Shown here in pieces: positions 34,801 to 45,380 of a DNA stretch of 45,480 bases. This stretch comes from a bacterium (lineage in GTDB: Bacteria > Bacteroidota > Ignavibacteria > SZUA-365): NCBI GenBank assembly GCA_020444325.1, contig JAHLLD010000019.1, forward strand, positions 1 to 45,480, read 5' to 3'. The position numbers were made by a program, and so were the translations under genes. Under the pieces are notes generated by a model. The model was not told where the DNA came from, did no database searches, and saw nothing but the letters and a program-made list of their open reading frames with translations. How positions within the stretch are numbered: position 1 is the first letter of the stretch; each line of letters starts with the position of its first letter.

Positions 34801-37800
34801 CCTACACTGGCGTCGGCACGTTCAGCAAGTCCGCGGGCACACATACGTTCACCGTGACGGACGCCAACAACTGTTCTTCCAGTCAGACCGTGACCATCAC
34901 GCAGCCTTCACAGCTGACCGCATCGTCATCGGCCTCGACCATCCAGTGCTATGGCGGCACGGCTGCCGTCACCGTCACTGCCAGCGGCGGCACCCCGCCG
35001 TATACGGGCACCGGGACGTTCCAGGCCCAGGCCGGCACCCATACGTACACGGTAACGGATTCCCTCGGCTGCACGGCGACGACTTCGGTCACCGTCACCG
35101 AACCGACGCAGCTGATCGCCGGACTCAGTGCGACCCCGATCACGTGCACGACGACAACGTCGACCATTACCGTCTCCGCTGTCGGTGGAACGCCCCCGTA
35201 CAGCGGTACCGGTTCGTTCACGAAATCCCCGGGCACATATATCTTCACCGTCACCGATGCGAACGGATGCCAGGACACTGCGTCCATCACCATCACAGGC
35301 GCTCCTTCGCTGATCGCAGCGGCCTCGGCCACGCCGATCAACTGCAACGGAAGCAGCAGTACCGTGACGGTATCCGCCTCCGGTGGCACCCCGCCGTATT
35401 CCGGCGTTGGGACATTCAGTAAGACTGCCGGGACGTATACCTTCACCGTCACCGATGCCAACAATTGCTCGGCAAGTGCGACCGTGAACATCACACAGCC
35501 ACCGCTGCTTACCGCGTCCTCGTCGGCAACGAATATTGCCTGCTACGGCGGCACAGCCATTGTGACCGTCGCCGCCAACGGTGGAACTCCTCCTTATTCC
35601 GGGACGGGCAGCTTCCCGGCGCAGGCAGGGACCCATACCTACACCGTGACGGATTCCCTCGGCTGCACGGCAACGACCTCCGTCACCGTCACCGAACCTA
35701 CGGAGCTGATCGTCGGACTCAATGCAACGCCGATTACCTGTTCGGTCACGACTTCCACGGTTACGGTTTCCGCCGTGGGCGGTACACCGCCTTACAGCGG
35801 AACAGGTACCTTTACGAAATCCCCCGGGACGTACATCTTTACCGTCACCGACGCCAACGGTTGTCAGGACACGGCGTCCATCACCATCACCGGTGCCCCG
35901 CAGCTGGTCGCATCTGCCATTCCCACACCGATCAACTGCAATGGAGACAATAGTACAGTCACCGTTTCCGCATCCGGCGGTACTCCCCCGTACGTCGGAG
36001 TCGGGACGTATACTCGCGGTGCCGGTACATATACATTTACCGTGACGGACGCGAACAACTGTTCGGCCTCCACCACGATCACCATCACGCAGCCGCCTCT
36101 CCTCACAGCGAACTCGTCGGCAACATCCATTCAGTGCTATGGTGAGGATGCGACGATTACGGTAACCGCCAGCGGTGGTACGCCGCCCTACACCGGCACC
36201 GGAAAATTCTACGAAGGCGCAGGCACTTACTCGTTCATGGTGACCGATTCCCTCGGCTGCACGGCAACAACCTCGATAACCATCAGTGAACCTCCTGAAC
36301 TGACAGCCGCAATAAACGCCACGCAGATCCAGTGCAACGGCAGCGGGTCCACCGTCACCGTGACCGCGACCGGCGGCACCCCGCCATACAGCGGCACAGG
36401 AACGTTTACGCGTCCTGCGGGCCTCTATTCCTTCGCCGTAACCGACGCGAACGGCTGCTCCGATACTGTTTCCGTAAACATCTCGGAACCGCCTCTGCTC
36501 ACGGCATCATCTACCGCGACACCGGTGCTCTGCTACGGCGATAATTCCACGGTGACCGTCAACGGTGCCGGTGGCACGCCGCCTTACAGCGGGACCGGAA
36601 CGTTCTTCGTCACCGCGGGCACCTACACCTATACCGTCACCGACGCTTTCGGATGCACCGCATCCACCACGGTGACCATCACGGAACCGACGAAGCTGAT
36701 GGCCGACGCCGATGCCCAGCCTATTCTCTGCTACGGCGGCAGTACGGTTGTGGACGTCGATGCGGTAGGCGGCACACCTCCCTACTCCGGCACAGGCAGC
36801 TTCACACGCACGGCGGGAACGCACAGTTTCATCGTAACCGATGCAAATGGATGCGCAGATACCGTTGGCATCACGCTGACAGAACCGACGCCGCTGATCG
36901 TTACTGCCAGCGGAACGCCCATTCTCTGCAACGGCGGCACTTCCACAATTACCGTCTCCGCTTCCGGTGGCACTCCTCCGTACTTCGGAACGGGTACCTT
37001 CAGCAGGGGCGAAGGCACATATTACTTCCAGGTCACCGATGCGAACGGCTGCTCCGACACCGTCTCGATCACCCTGACCGAGCCGCCGTTGCTGACTGTC
37101 AACATCACGAAAACCCCTGTGCTGTGCTATGGGGACTATTCCACTGTCGTCGTTACCGCCACGGGAGGAAAGCCGCCCTACACGGGAACGGGGACGTGGA
37201 ATCTCACTGCCGGTACATACAGCTTTACCGTTACCGACTACAACAACTGTTCCGCAACCGAGACCGTCATCATCACCGAGCCGCCCATGCTTCGCGCAGA
37301 TGCGACGGCGCCGGACATCCTCTGCTACGGAGGAACCACGGTGGTGGATGTTGACGCTGTCGGTGGAACGCCTCCCTATCAGGGCACCGGCAAGTTCACC
37401 CGCCATGCGGGCACGCATACCTTCGTCGTCATCGACGCGAATGGATGCACCGACACGGTCTCGATCACATTAACGGAACCCACTCCGCTGATTGCAACCG
37501 CCGATCATACACCCATCGCCTGTAATGGCGGCACGTCCATCGTCACCGTCAACGGCTCCGGTGGTACGCCGGGCTACACTGGCACAGGAGGCTTCACCCG
37601 TGGCGCGGGGACACACACCTTTGTCGTCACCGACGCCAATGGCTGCACCGCGCAGGTCTCGGTGACCATTACCGAACCCCCGAAACTCGTGGCACACGGT
37701 TCGGCACTGCCGGTGAACTGCGGACGCGACAGCTCGACTGTCACGGTGACAGCATCCGGTGGAACGCCTCCATATCAGGGCATCGGCACCTTCAAGCGGC

Positions 37801-39248
37801 TGCCCGGATACCACAGCTTCACCGTCATCGATTCCATGGGCTGCATCGCCACGATCTCCGTGCTCGTCGATGGACCCACGCCGATCATCATTGATGTCGA
37901 TGCAACACCGATTCTGTGCTACGGCGACAAGTCGATCATCACCGTTTCCGCTTCCGGCGGCACGGCACCGTACAGTGGCGTCGGCACCTTCCAGAAGGGA
38001 CCCGGGACATACGTATTCACGGTTATCGATGCCCATGGCTGCGAGGATACGGATACCATCACACTGGTGGAACCGCCTCCGCTCAACGCGGCTTCGACAT
38101 TCACACCGATTCTCTGTCATGGCGACAACAGTACGGTCACCGTTACTGCGAGTGGTGGCACCCCTCCCTATCAGGGTACCGGGACCTACCTCCGCGGCGC
38201 GGGCACCTACAGCTTCACCGTTGTGGATTCCAACGGCTGCACCGCAACCACGTCTGTCACCATCCTGGAACCGCCTGAGCTCGTCGTCAATGCAAGTGCG
38301 ACTTCAGTCATCTGTGGAAAAGACAGCGCCACAGTCACCATCACGGCATCAGGCGGCACCCCGCCGTATCAGGGTACCGGCACGTTCAAACGCGTACCCG
38401 GCACCTATACCTTCACCGTGACCGATGACAACAACTGCAGCAAGACCGTATCGGTGACTGTCAACGGTCCTCCGCCCCTCGTGGCGGCGGCGGTGGTCGG
38501 CGACATCCTCTGCAACGGCGGTACAACATCGGTTACAGTTTCCGCCAGCGGCGGCACCCCACCGTACAGTGGCGTCGGCACCTTCACCAAGGGTGCTGGA
38601 ACCTACACTTACGTGGTCAGCGATGTGAACAACTGCACGGATACAGTCACGATCACGGTGACCGAACCGGCACCGCTCATCGCGACGTGCAAGATCACGG
38701 AATGCATCAACGGGGTCCGCACGGTATCAGCCGTCGTGACCGGTGGAACACCACCGTACCAGTACACCTGGAACCCGGGCAACCATCAGGTTCCGCAGTT
38801 CGACGTGCCCTGCAGCTACTACGGCACCATCACACTGGTCGTGCGCGACGCGAACTGGAATTCGATTAATCCCAACAACTCGAGCTGCCAGGCAACCTGC
38901 AGTCTCAACGTAATCTCGAAGGCTGGCGGCCGTCCGGCTGAGGCAACAGCGAACGACTACAGCCTCTTCGAGAACTATCCGAACCCCTTCAATCCCTCGA
39001 CCACTATCAGCTACTTCATACCAGAGCGCAGCCGCGTGCACCTGAGCATCATCAACACTCTTGGCCGCACGGTCAAGACACTGGTGAACGAGGAAGTCAC
39101 ATACGGTCTGCACTCCACGGTTTGGGACGGTCTTGGAGACAGCGGCGAAACGCTTCCCGCGGGCAGCTACATCTACCGCATCAATGCGCAGTCGCTGATC
39201 AGTGAACGGAAGTACGTCCGCGAGCGCCTCATGCTCATGCTCAAGTAA
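31806..39248 (+). CDS. Giant T9SS-exported SprB-repeat adhesin (2480 residues)
   Basis: An N-terminal signal peptide ends near LLAQ. Residues ~25-310 form a unique domain with no recognised family. A PKD/Ig-like segment follows to residue 372. From 373 to about 2294 there are 29 SprB-type repeats of 66 residues, each with a GGTPPY core, a (T/S)FTVTDANGC strand and two cysteines, one in the C(N/Y)G turn and one in NGC/NNC. A diverged thirtieth unit follows. The last ~95 residues are a T9SS type A sorting domain with NYPNPFNPST and terminal LMLMLK. SprB in Flavobacterium is a mobile gliding adhesin, but the repeat also occurs in non-gliding bacteria. The function here is probably adhesion or filament formation. 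Confidence 0.92.
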   Translation: MLRMRGSLPALLLFILMMSGTLLAQPTVDFRQAANDDSPYQLGDVHWVNSILQKNNSVYFEGMSVPQRIMFTSVPSARKNQHTLTFKHLASKNMVHAYDFLTSYDQALSSSKAIAGPTTLVNLNNCGAAIGPPHNLGQMCTSLRSNGYSFSTDLPDDMKWVLSDDIAKVVANYENAFGNRELKIYGDQPISSAVVVFNGYSKGRDPYAEYTLHWTSTSSSILLEFAGHLSMAVDVPNVTSGVGYGIGRGAGSIKGAPFHFKLDRLDGSALGSQDNQISSSAIVARLECDITGSDVSCANTQSAFTFNSASKNVTYAWSLENNSSGASIVGSTTGRTVVVDAGSTSGGYTVVATVSDGRQTVQCPYPVIVSDITVTAAPTTAITCSGGSASIVVSATGGSPPYTGTGTFNKQAGSYTFTVTDANGCSGSTTLSLSEPAQLAASANATIISCTTGNAEVTVNAVGGKPPYKGTGKFMRGPGKHNFTVLDDNGCSDIATVTITSAPVMQIGANVTTPVSCNGGNATVTVSASGGTPPYTGVGTFTRSAGTYAFTVSDANGCSGTTSVTVTEPAQLSTSAAIATPISCNGGDAAVTVTATGGTAPYSGTGTFNKPAGTHTFTVTDANGCTSSSSLTITEPAQMAVTASATPLTCGNTTSTVTVTASGGTPPYSGIGTFSKSAGTHTFTVTDANNCSASATVTITGSPSLNVTATASPIGCNGGNSTVTVAASGGTPPYSGVGSFSKPAGTYTFTVTDAQNCSSSATVTITQPSAITATANPTSLIQCYGGQGSIAVSATGGTPPYTGTGTFSKSAGTHTFTVTDANGCTATASATLTQPSSALAASSSATQIQCYGTNATVSVTASGGTPPYTGIGSFAAAAGTHNYTVTDANGCTAVTSITITEPPQLVAGVTATSITCSNTTSTVTVSAAGGTPPYLGIGTYTKAPGTYTFTVTDALGCTDTATITISGPSSLIVSVNASPINCNGSSSTVTVSASGGTPPYTGVGTFSKSAGTHTFTVTDANNCSSSQTVTITQPSQLTASSSASTIQCYGGTAAVTVTASGGTPPYTGTGTFQAQAGTHTYTVTDSLGCTATTSVTVTEPTQLIAGLSATPITCTTTTSTITVSAVGGTPPYSGTGSFTKSPGTYIFTVTDANGCQDTASITITGAPSLIAAASATPINCNGSSSTVTVSASGGTPPYSGVGTFSKTAGTYTFTVTDANNCSASATVNITQPPLLTASSSATNIACYGGTAIVTVAANGGTPPYSGTGSFPAQAGTHTYTVTDSLGCTATTSVTVTEPTELIVGLNATPITCSVTTSTVTVSAVGGTPPYSGTGTFTKSPGTYIFTVTDANGCQDTASITITGAPQLVASAIPTPINCNGDNSTVTVSASGGTPPYVGVGTYTRGAGTYTFTVTDANNCSASTTITITQPPLLTANSSATSIQCYGEDATITVTASGGTPPYTGTGKFYEGAGTYSFMVTDSLGCTATTSITISEPPELTAAINATQIQCNGSGSTVTVTATGGTPPYSGTGTFTRPAGLYSFAVTDANGCSDTVSVNISEPPLLTASSTATPVLCYGDNSTVTVNGAGGTPPYSGTGTFFVTAGTYTYTVTDAFGCTASTTVTITEPTKLMADADAQPILCYGGSTVVDVDAVGGTPPYSGTGSFTRTAGTHSFIVTDANGCADTVGITLTEPTPLIVTASGTPILCNGGTSTITVSASGGTPPYFGTGTFSRGEGTYYFQVTDANGCSDTVSITLTEPPLLTVNITKTPVLCYGDYSTVVVTATGGKPPYTGTGTWNLTAGTYSFTVTDYNNCSATETVIITEPPMLRADATAPDILCYGGTTVVDVDAVGGTPPYQGTGKFTRHAGTHTFVVIDANGCTDTVSITLTEPTPLIATADHTPIACNGGTSIVTVNGSGGTPGYTGTGGFTRGAGTHTFVVTDANGCTAQVSVTITEPPKLVAHGSALPVNCGRDSSTVTVTASGGTPPYQGIGTFKRLPGYHSFTVIDSMGCIATISVLVDGPTPIIIDVDATPILCYGDKSIITVSASGGTAPYSGVGTFQKGPGTYVFTVIDAHGCEDTDTITLVEPPPLNAASTFTPILCHGDNSTVTVTASGGTPPYQGTGTYLRGAGTYSFTVVDSNGCTATTSVTILEPPELVVNASATSVICGKDSATVTITASGGTPPYQGTGTFKRVPGTYTFTVTDDNNCSKTVSVTVNGPPPLVAAAVVGDILCNGGTTSVTVSASGGTPPYSGVGTFTKGAGTYTYVVSDVNNCTDTVTITVTEPAPLIATCKITECINGVRTVSAVVTGGTPPYQYTWNPGNHQVPQFDVPCSYYGTITLVVRDANWNSINPNNSSCQATCSLNVISKAGGRPAEATANDYSLFENYPNPFNPSTTISYFIPERSRVHLSIINTLGRTVKTLVNEEVTYGLHSTVWDGLGDSGETLPAGSYIYRINAQSLISERKYVRERLMLMLK
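32922..38690 (+). repeat. 198-nt (66-codon) SprB repeat array, 29 units
   Basis: Twenty-nine units follow one another without interruption and nearly all are 66 codons long. Units fall into sub-types by the residues around the first cysteine, such as IQCYG, ITCxxTTST and INCNGxSST. The sub-types recur every three units: 8-10, 11-13 and 14-16 are matching triplets, as are 19-21 with 22-24. This gives a higher-order period of about 594 nt. Confidence 0.9.
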
Positions 39249-39273
39249 GCCCTCTCATAACATAGCCTCATGA

Positions 39274-39310
39274 AACGGGATGCATGTTCACAGCATGCAT
39301 CCCGTTTTTA
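39274..39310 (+). terminator. Intrinsic terminator of the giant adhesin gene
   Basis: A perfect 14-bp stem (39274-39287 with 39295-39308) has a 7-nt loop and a run of five T at 39306-39310. It lies 25 nt after the stop codon. The stem itself includes ATGCATG/CATGCAT and directly abuts the palindromic repeat that follows. Confidence 0.85.
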
Positions 39311-39361
39311 TGCACTTTCTGCATATTCACATCCTGCCGGATATGCACTTTCTGCATATCT
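39310..39361. repeat. Two intergenic copies of the ATGCA-TGCAT palindromic repeat
   Basis: Unit A is TATGCA-CTTTC-TGCATA (39310-39326). Unit B is GATATGCA-CTTTC-TGCATATC (39341-39361), an 8-bp perfect inverted repeat. The period is 33 nt, the same as in the gatA copies, and the spacer also has a CCGG core and a GAAT edge when read on the minus strand. It sits between a terminator and a promoter. Confidence 0.8.
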
Positions 39362-39383
39362 ACATGCATCCCTCGTGATGACT

Positions 39384-39412
39384 TGACACAAGACCCTGCG
39401 CTTCCTATTATA
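39384..39412 (+). promoter_or_regulatory. Sigma70-like promoter of the 1082-residue cargo gene
   Basis: TTGACA (39384-39389), 17 nt, then TATTAT (39407-39412) gives a perfect -35, a 5/6 -10 and optimal spacing. Transcription would start near 39420, about 55 nt before the start codon. The form differs from the TAnnTTTG promoters elsewhere in the window. Confidence 0.5.
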
Positions 39413-39473
39413 TGGCATTATAAAGGATTTTTTGGTCCTGTTAACTCTCTACATCACGACACCGGGGGGAAAC

Positions 39474-42400
39474 ATGAGATTGTTGTTTTCTGGCTTGTTC
39501 CTTGTTCTGGGTCTGCAATGCATTACGCAGGCACAGTCCCTGCCTCCTACCACCTTACAAAACGATGCATGGGATTTCATCAGCGCCAACCGCCTGTTGA
39601 TGTGGGCGAGTAATAACGGTTCGATGGGACACAATCCCCTGACCGCAGCAGCCGGAACCGAATGGCCACGCGGCAGCGGAAAGTATATCACCTTCGCCGA
39701 GGGACTTGTGATTACCGCCGTCATCGACGGCGACATGTGGGCCGGAGGGGCAACGTACGCATACAGCTGGCAGGCGGGTCCGATACTCCCCGATGGAACG
39801 GCAAGCGATCCGAATGATCCACAGAATCGCCTTTTCAACGTCCATCGATACGACCCTCAGTGGTGGAATGCGCTCACGAGTTCCGAGCAATGGCGCTTCG
39901 CGAAGGATATTGCCGAATGGCCCGTTCAGCTGGGAGCTCCGTGGGTGGACAGCAACGGCAATGGCATTTACGATCCGGATACTTCCATCTGGAAAACCGG
40001 CGGCGACACTGACCACCCCCACTATCGCGGTGTGCAGTCACTGTTCTGCGCCAGCAACGCTATGGACGACATACGTCTGACGAATCTTTACGGATCACCT
40101 GCCTATCCACTCGAATTGCACACGCATATCTGGGCGGACAGCGGACACCCTCTCCTCGACGATGTCGTATTTCGCGAACACACCATTATTAACCGGGGGA
40201 ATCTTCCTCTGGAGGACGCGTATGCAGCCATCTGGCAGGATCCAGACTTTGGTGACCCCCTCAACGATTTCTGTGGAGTTGACACCATCTCTGCAGTGGC
40301 ATATACATACAATGGGCGTGAAATTGATGCAGTGTACTCACCCCCGGCAGCGGCAGGAACGGTCTGGCTGCAGACACCGATCGTGCCTGCATCCGGAGCC
40401 GTCGCCCGCTTCGGAGATGCCGTACGGGACGGATACCGCAACATCCCACTGTCGAGCTTCGTGTATTACATCAGTGCCGATCCAAGGTACAGGGATCCGC
40501 AGTTGAAAAACCCGGTCGGAACGACAAGCATGTACTACAACACGACGGGACGACTGTGGAATGGCGAGAGTCAGGCAGATCCCGTTCGATCCGGCGCCGA
40601 AACCACGCTCTCGCTCTCAGGCGATCCGGTACGGAATCACGGCTGGGTTGACGGCATCATCAATCCTCCCGGAGACCGCCGCTTTCTCTCCGCCTGCGGT
40701 CCCTTCACTCTCCTGCCCGGCGATACGCAGAAAGTCATCACCGCAACGCTGGCAGCGGATGCAAAAAACCGTCTGCTGAGTATCCGCGATCTGCGACTGG
40801 CTGCGCTTCAGTTGCGCGATATCTACAGGAATCTCCCTTTCGGATTCCTGGCACCGGAGTTCGCATCAGAAATATCCTTTCCTCAGAATAATGATGCCTA
40901 CCGCATTGCCGTCTCAGGCGGACCGTTTCCAGCCGGGACCAGCAGTGTGCAGACTGTATTGCGCTCAGCCGATGGGAAGGAAATACAGAGGAATACAATT
41001 ACCGACGATGGGCTGAATGGAGATGCTGTGCCATCGGATGGGATTTACGGGGGTGTGATCGAAGGTTCCGGGCAGACGGAAGGAGCTGATCTGTACATCG
41101 TCACAGTCGATGCAGGCGGAGAAAAGGAATGGCTCGTGGAACGCGAGCTGCCTCTGCCCGGTCCCGCCACTGTTTCTCTAACCAATCTCGTATTTGATAG
41201 CCCGGAGGTTGACGGGAAAGCGCAACCGGGTGAAGTGGTCAGATACGAATACCGTATTGAAAATCTGACCACGGAAGCAATGGGACCATGGCATGTGTTC
41301 TTCACCGGCCTGCAATCACCCACGGGCGACAAGGCGGTCATGCGGTATGACACTGTGCTCTCCGCGCTATCGTCGCTCGAGACCACCTATGACGAACTGA
41401 ACCCGAAGAGTTATTTCCAGTTTCAGATCAGCGATACCGTCTCCCAGGGAGAGTGGCATGTCCCTGTGGTCCTGATGAACGACAGACACTGTACCTGGAA
41501 AACGGAGTTCACGCTTGTGGTTGAGCCTCCTCCCCCGGTGTACAAGCACGGCTTGCTTGAACATGTTGAAGGCAATGCCGTGGGATCACTGGGATACTCT
41601 ATCACCAATCTTGCTGCGTTGACGGACCACGATTATCGAGTGAGCATTACAGGGGAGGATAATGCTTCGAAGACCATGGTGATCGAGGATGTGACTCTTG
41701 GAAAGACGCTGTTTCCGTCCGAACCTGTTCCCGGTGCGGTGTTTCCCGCTTCGGTGGAAATCGACGGCTGGCGCATCAACATCGGTACAACCTTCGATGA
41801 TGAGGTATACGACGAGAACTGGGGACGTGTGGTGAATTACACGCATGATGCGGATGGATACTTCAGTGATCCTGCACACGCATGGTTCACGGTGTTTGAT
41901 GATGAGTTTTATACAGCCGATGAGTGTCCATTCGGCTCAGCCCTCCATCTGTATGATTGCTACCCCGTACGTATCGTATTTGATCAATCCAATGGACAGA
42001 AAGCGGCGGGCTACATGAGGGGAAGCAGGCCGAACTACGGCTATACGGGATACCATGATATCCCCCTCCGTGTCTATGATATTCGCGATACTGCAAATCC
42101 ACGACAGCTGATGGTAGGTTTCTCCGAACGATTGCATCGTCCCGCCGCCGACAGCATGTATTTTCCGGGTGCATTCCCCGACGACCGGGAACTGCTCTGG
42201 ATTTTCGCGGACGATTACGCCACTACACCACCCGCAGCATATCAGCGACCTCTCTCAGACCTTTCACAGGAGGCAGATCTGATGTATATGCTGTGGGCGA
42301 TTCGCGATACCACGATTTCCCTCCCGGCGGATGGCGAGAGCTACACCATAGTTCCCAACATCCCGGTCAGCAACAGGGATGTTTACATCCTCGCAAAACC

Positions 42401-42722
42401 ACGAAGTCTGGAGGTGCGCAGCACCCCGGGAACTCCGGCAAGCATGGCGCTGCAGCAGAATCATCCCAATCCCGTCGGCAGTGGCAGCATCCACGGACAC
42501 AGCTCTACCGTCATCGAATTCGCAACGGCACGTGATGGCGCTGCAACGCTGCGCGTCTTTGACATGCTGGGACGATGTATCGCCACACTCATTGATTCTC
42601 CGCTCCCTTCCGGGAATCACCTGCTGACCTATGATGTGTCGAAGCTGCCTACTGGAAGCTATCTGCTGCGATTACAGAACGAAGGAGAAATACTGAGCCG
42701 TGTCATGACCGTGGTTCAGTAA
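39474..42722 (+). CDS. Large T9SS-exported protein of unknown function
   Basis: This 1082-residue secreted protein starts at 39474 (MRLLFSGLFLVLG), with GGGGGGA just upstream and a signal peptide ending near TQAQ. Residues ~20-480 form a Trp/Asp-rich region with segments such as WVDSNGNGIYDPD, which resembles a calcium-binding loop. The middle holds two or more Ig-like beta domains (including EVVRYEYRIENLT). The final ~90 residues form a T9SS type A sorting domain starting at QQNHPNPVGSG and ending RVMTVVQ, with the PNPFNP motif diverged to PNPVGSG. No enzyme family was recognised. It has its own promoter and terminator and is separate from the adhesin gene. Confidence 0.8.
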   Translation: MRLLFSGLFLVLGLQCITQAQSLPPTTLQNDAWDFISANRLLMWASNNGSMGHNPLTAAAGTEWPRGSGKYITFAEGLVITAVIDGDMWAGGATYAYSWQAGPILPDGTASDPNDPQNRLFNVHRYDPQWWNALTSSEQWRFAKDIAEWPVQLGAPWVDSNGNGIYDPDTSIWKTGGDTDHPHYRGVQSLFCASNAMDDIRLTNLYGSPAYPLELHTHIWADSGHPLLDDVVFREHTIINRGNLPLEDAYAAIWQDPDFGDPLNDFCGVDTISAVAYTYNGREIDAVYSPPAAAGTVWLQTPIVPASGAVARFGDAVRDGYRNIPLSSFVYYISADPRYRDPQLKNPVGTTSMYYNTTGRLWNGESQADPVRSGAETTLSLSGDPVRNHGWVDGIINPPGDRRFLSACGPFTLLPGDTQKVITATLAADAKNRLLSIRDLRLAALQLRDIYRNLPFGFLAPEFASEISFPQNNDAYRIAVSGGPFPAGTSSVQTVLRSADGKEIQRNTITDDGLNGDAVPSDGIYGGVIEGSGQTEGADLYIVTVDAGGEKEWLVERELPLPGPATVSLTNLVFDSPEVDGKAQPGEVVRYEYRIENLTTEAMGPWHVFFTGLQSPTGDKAVMRYDTVLSALSSLETTYDELNPKSYFQFQISDTVSQGEWHVPVVLMNDRHCTWKTEFTLVVEPPPPVYKHGLLEHVEGNAVGSLGYSITNLAALTDHDYRVSITGEDNASKTMVIEDVTLGKTLFPSEPVPGAVFPASVEIDGWRINIGTTFDDEVYDENWGRVVNYTHDADGYFSDPAHAWFTVFDDEFYTADECPFGSALHLYDCYPVRIVFDQSNGQKAAGYMRGSRPNYGYTGYHDIPLRVYDIRDTANPRQLMVGFSERLHRPAADSMYFPGAFPDDRELLWIFADDYATTPPAAYQRPLSDLSQEADLMYMLWAIRDTTISLPADGESYTIVPNIPVSNRDVYILAKPRSLEVRSTPGTPASMALQQNHPNPVGSGSIHGHSSTVIEFATARDGAATLRVFDMLGRCIATLIDSPLPSGNHLLTYDVSKLPTGSYLLRLQNEGEILSRVMTVVQ

Positions 42723-42740
42723 AGAATTGATACTGGAACA

Positions 42741-42773
42741 AAAAACCCCGACACATTGTGCCGGGGTTTTTTG
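42741..42773. terminator. Bidirectional intrinsic terminator
   Basis: AAAAAACCCCG (42741-42751) pairs perfectly with CGGGGTTTTTT (42763-42773). An inner CAC/GTG extends the stem past a mismatch. A and T runs on the two sides serve both the cargo gene and the convergent katG. Confidence 0.88.
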
Positions 42774-42790
42774 TCTCCTGTGATGGTATG

Positions 42791-45025
<2,235 letters not shown>

Positions 45026-45177
45026 CTATCACTGAAATCAGGATACTACCGCTTCCCTGACCAATACCGATCAGATCGCGGCAAATACCATTCTGGAATT
45101 GTCTTAAAAATTTAGCAGGAAGGACAGCGAATGTCAAGAAAGGGGCACCGATTCTCCCTACCCCATAAGCACAACGC

Positions 45178-45208
45178 AAAAAGGCAAAGCCAGACGGCTT
45201 TGCCTTTT
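45178..45208 (-). terminator. Intrinsic terminator of the initiator tRNA gene
   Basis: A perfect 13-bp stem (45179-45191 with 45196-45208) has a 4-nt loop and ends in a T run on the minus strand, four bases after the tRNA 3' end. Confidence 0.85.
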
Positions 45209-45212
45209 CTTG

Positions 45213-45285
<73 letters not shown>

Positions 45286-45359
45286 GTGGATTTTTAATAT
45301 ACGAAGACTCCCTGCTGAATGCAAACAAAATAGCAATTTACCGTGATCATCCCGCACGA

Positions 45360-45376
45360 GTCCCTCGCAGAGGGAC
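45360..45376. repeat. Small hairpin at the head of the tandem repeat block
   Basis: GTCCCT and AGGGAC form a 6-bp stem with a CGCAG loop, four bases before the GC-rich tandem repeats begin. Confidence 0.45.
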
Positions 45377-45380
45377 GAGT

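Noticed and set aside
32922-38690. A CRISPR array or other non-coding repeat array
   Set aside because: The 198-nt repeats are all in one open frame and encode recognisable SprB units. There are no short identical repeats with unique spacers.
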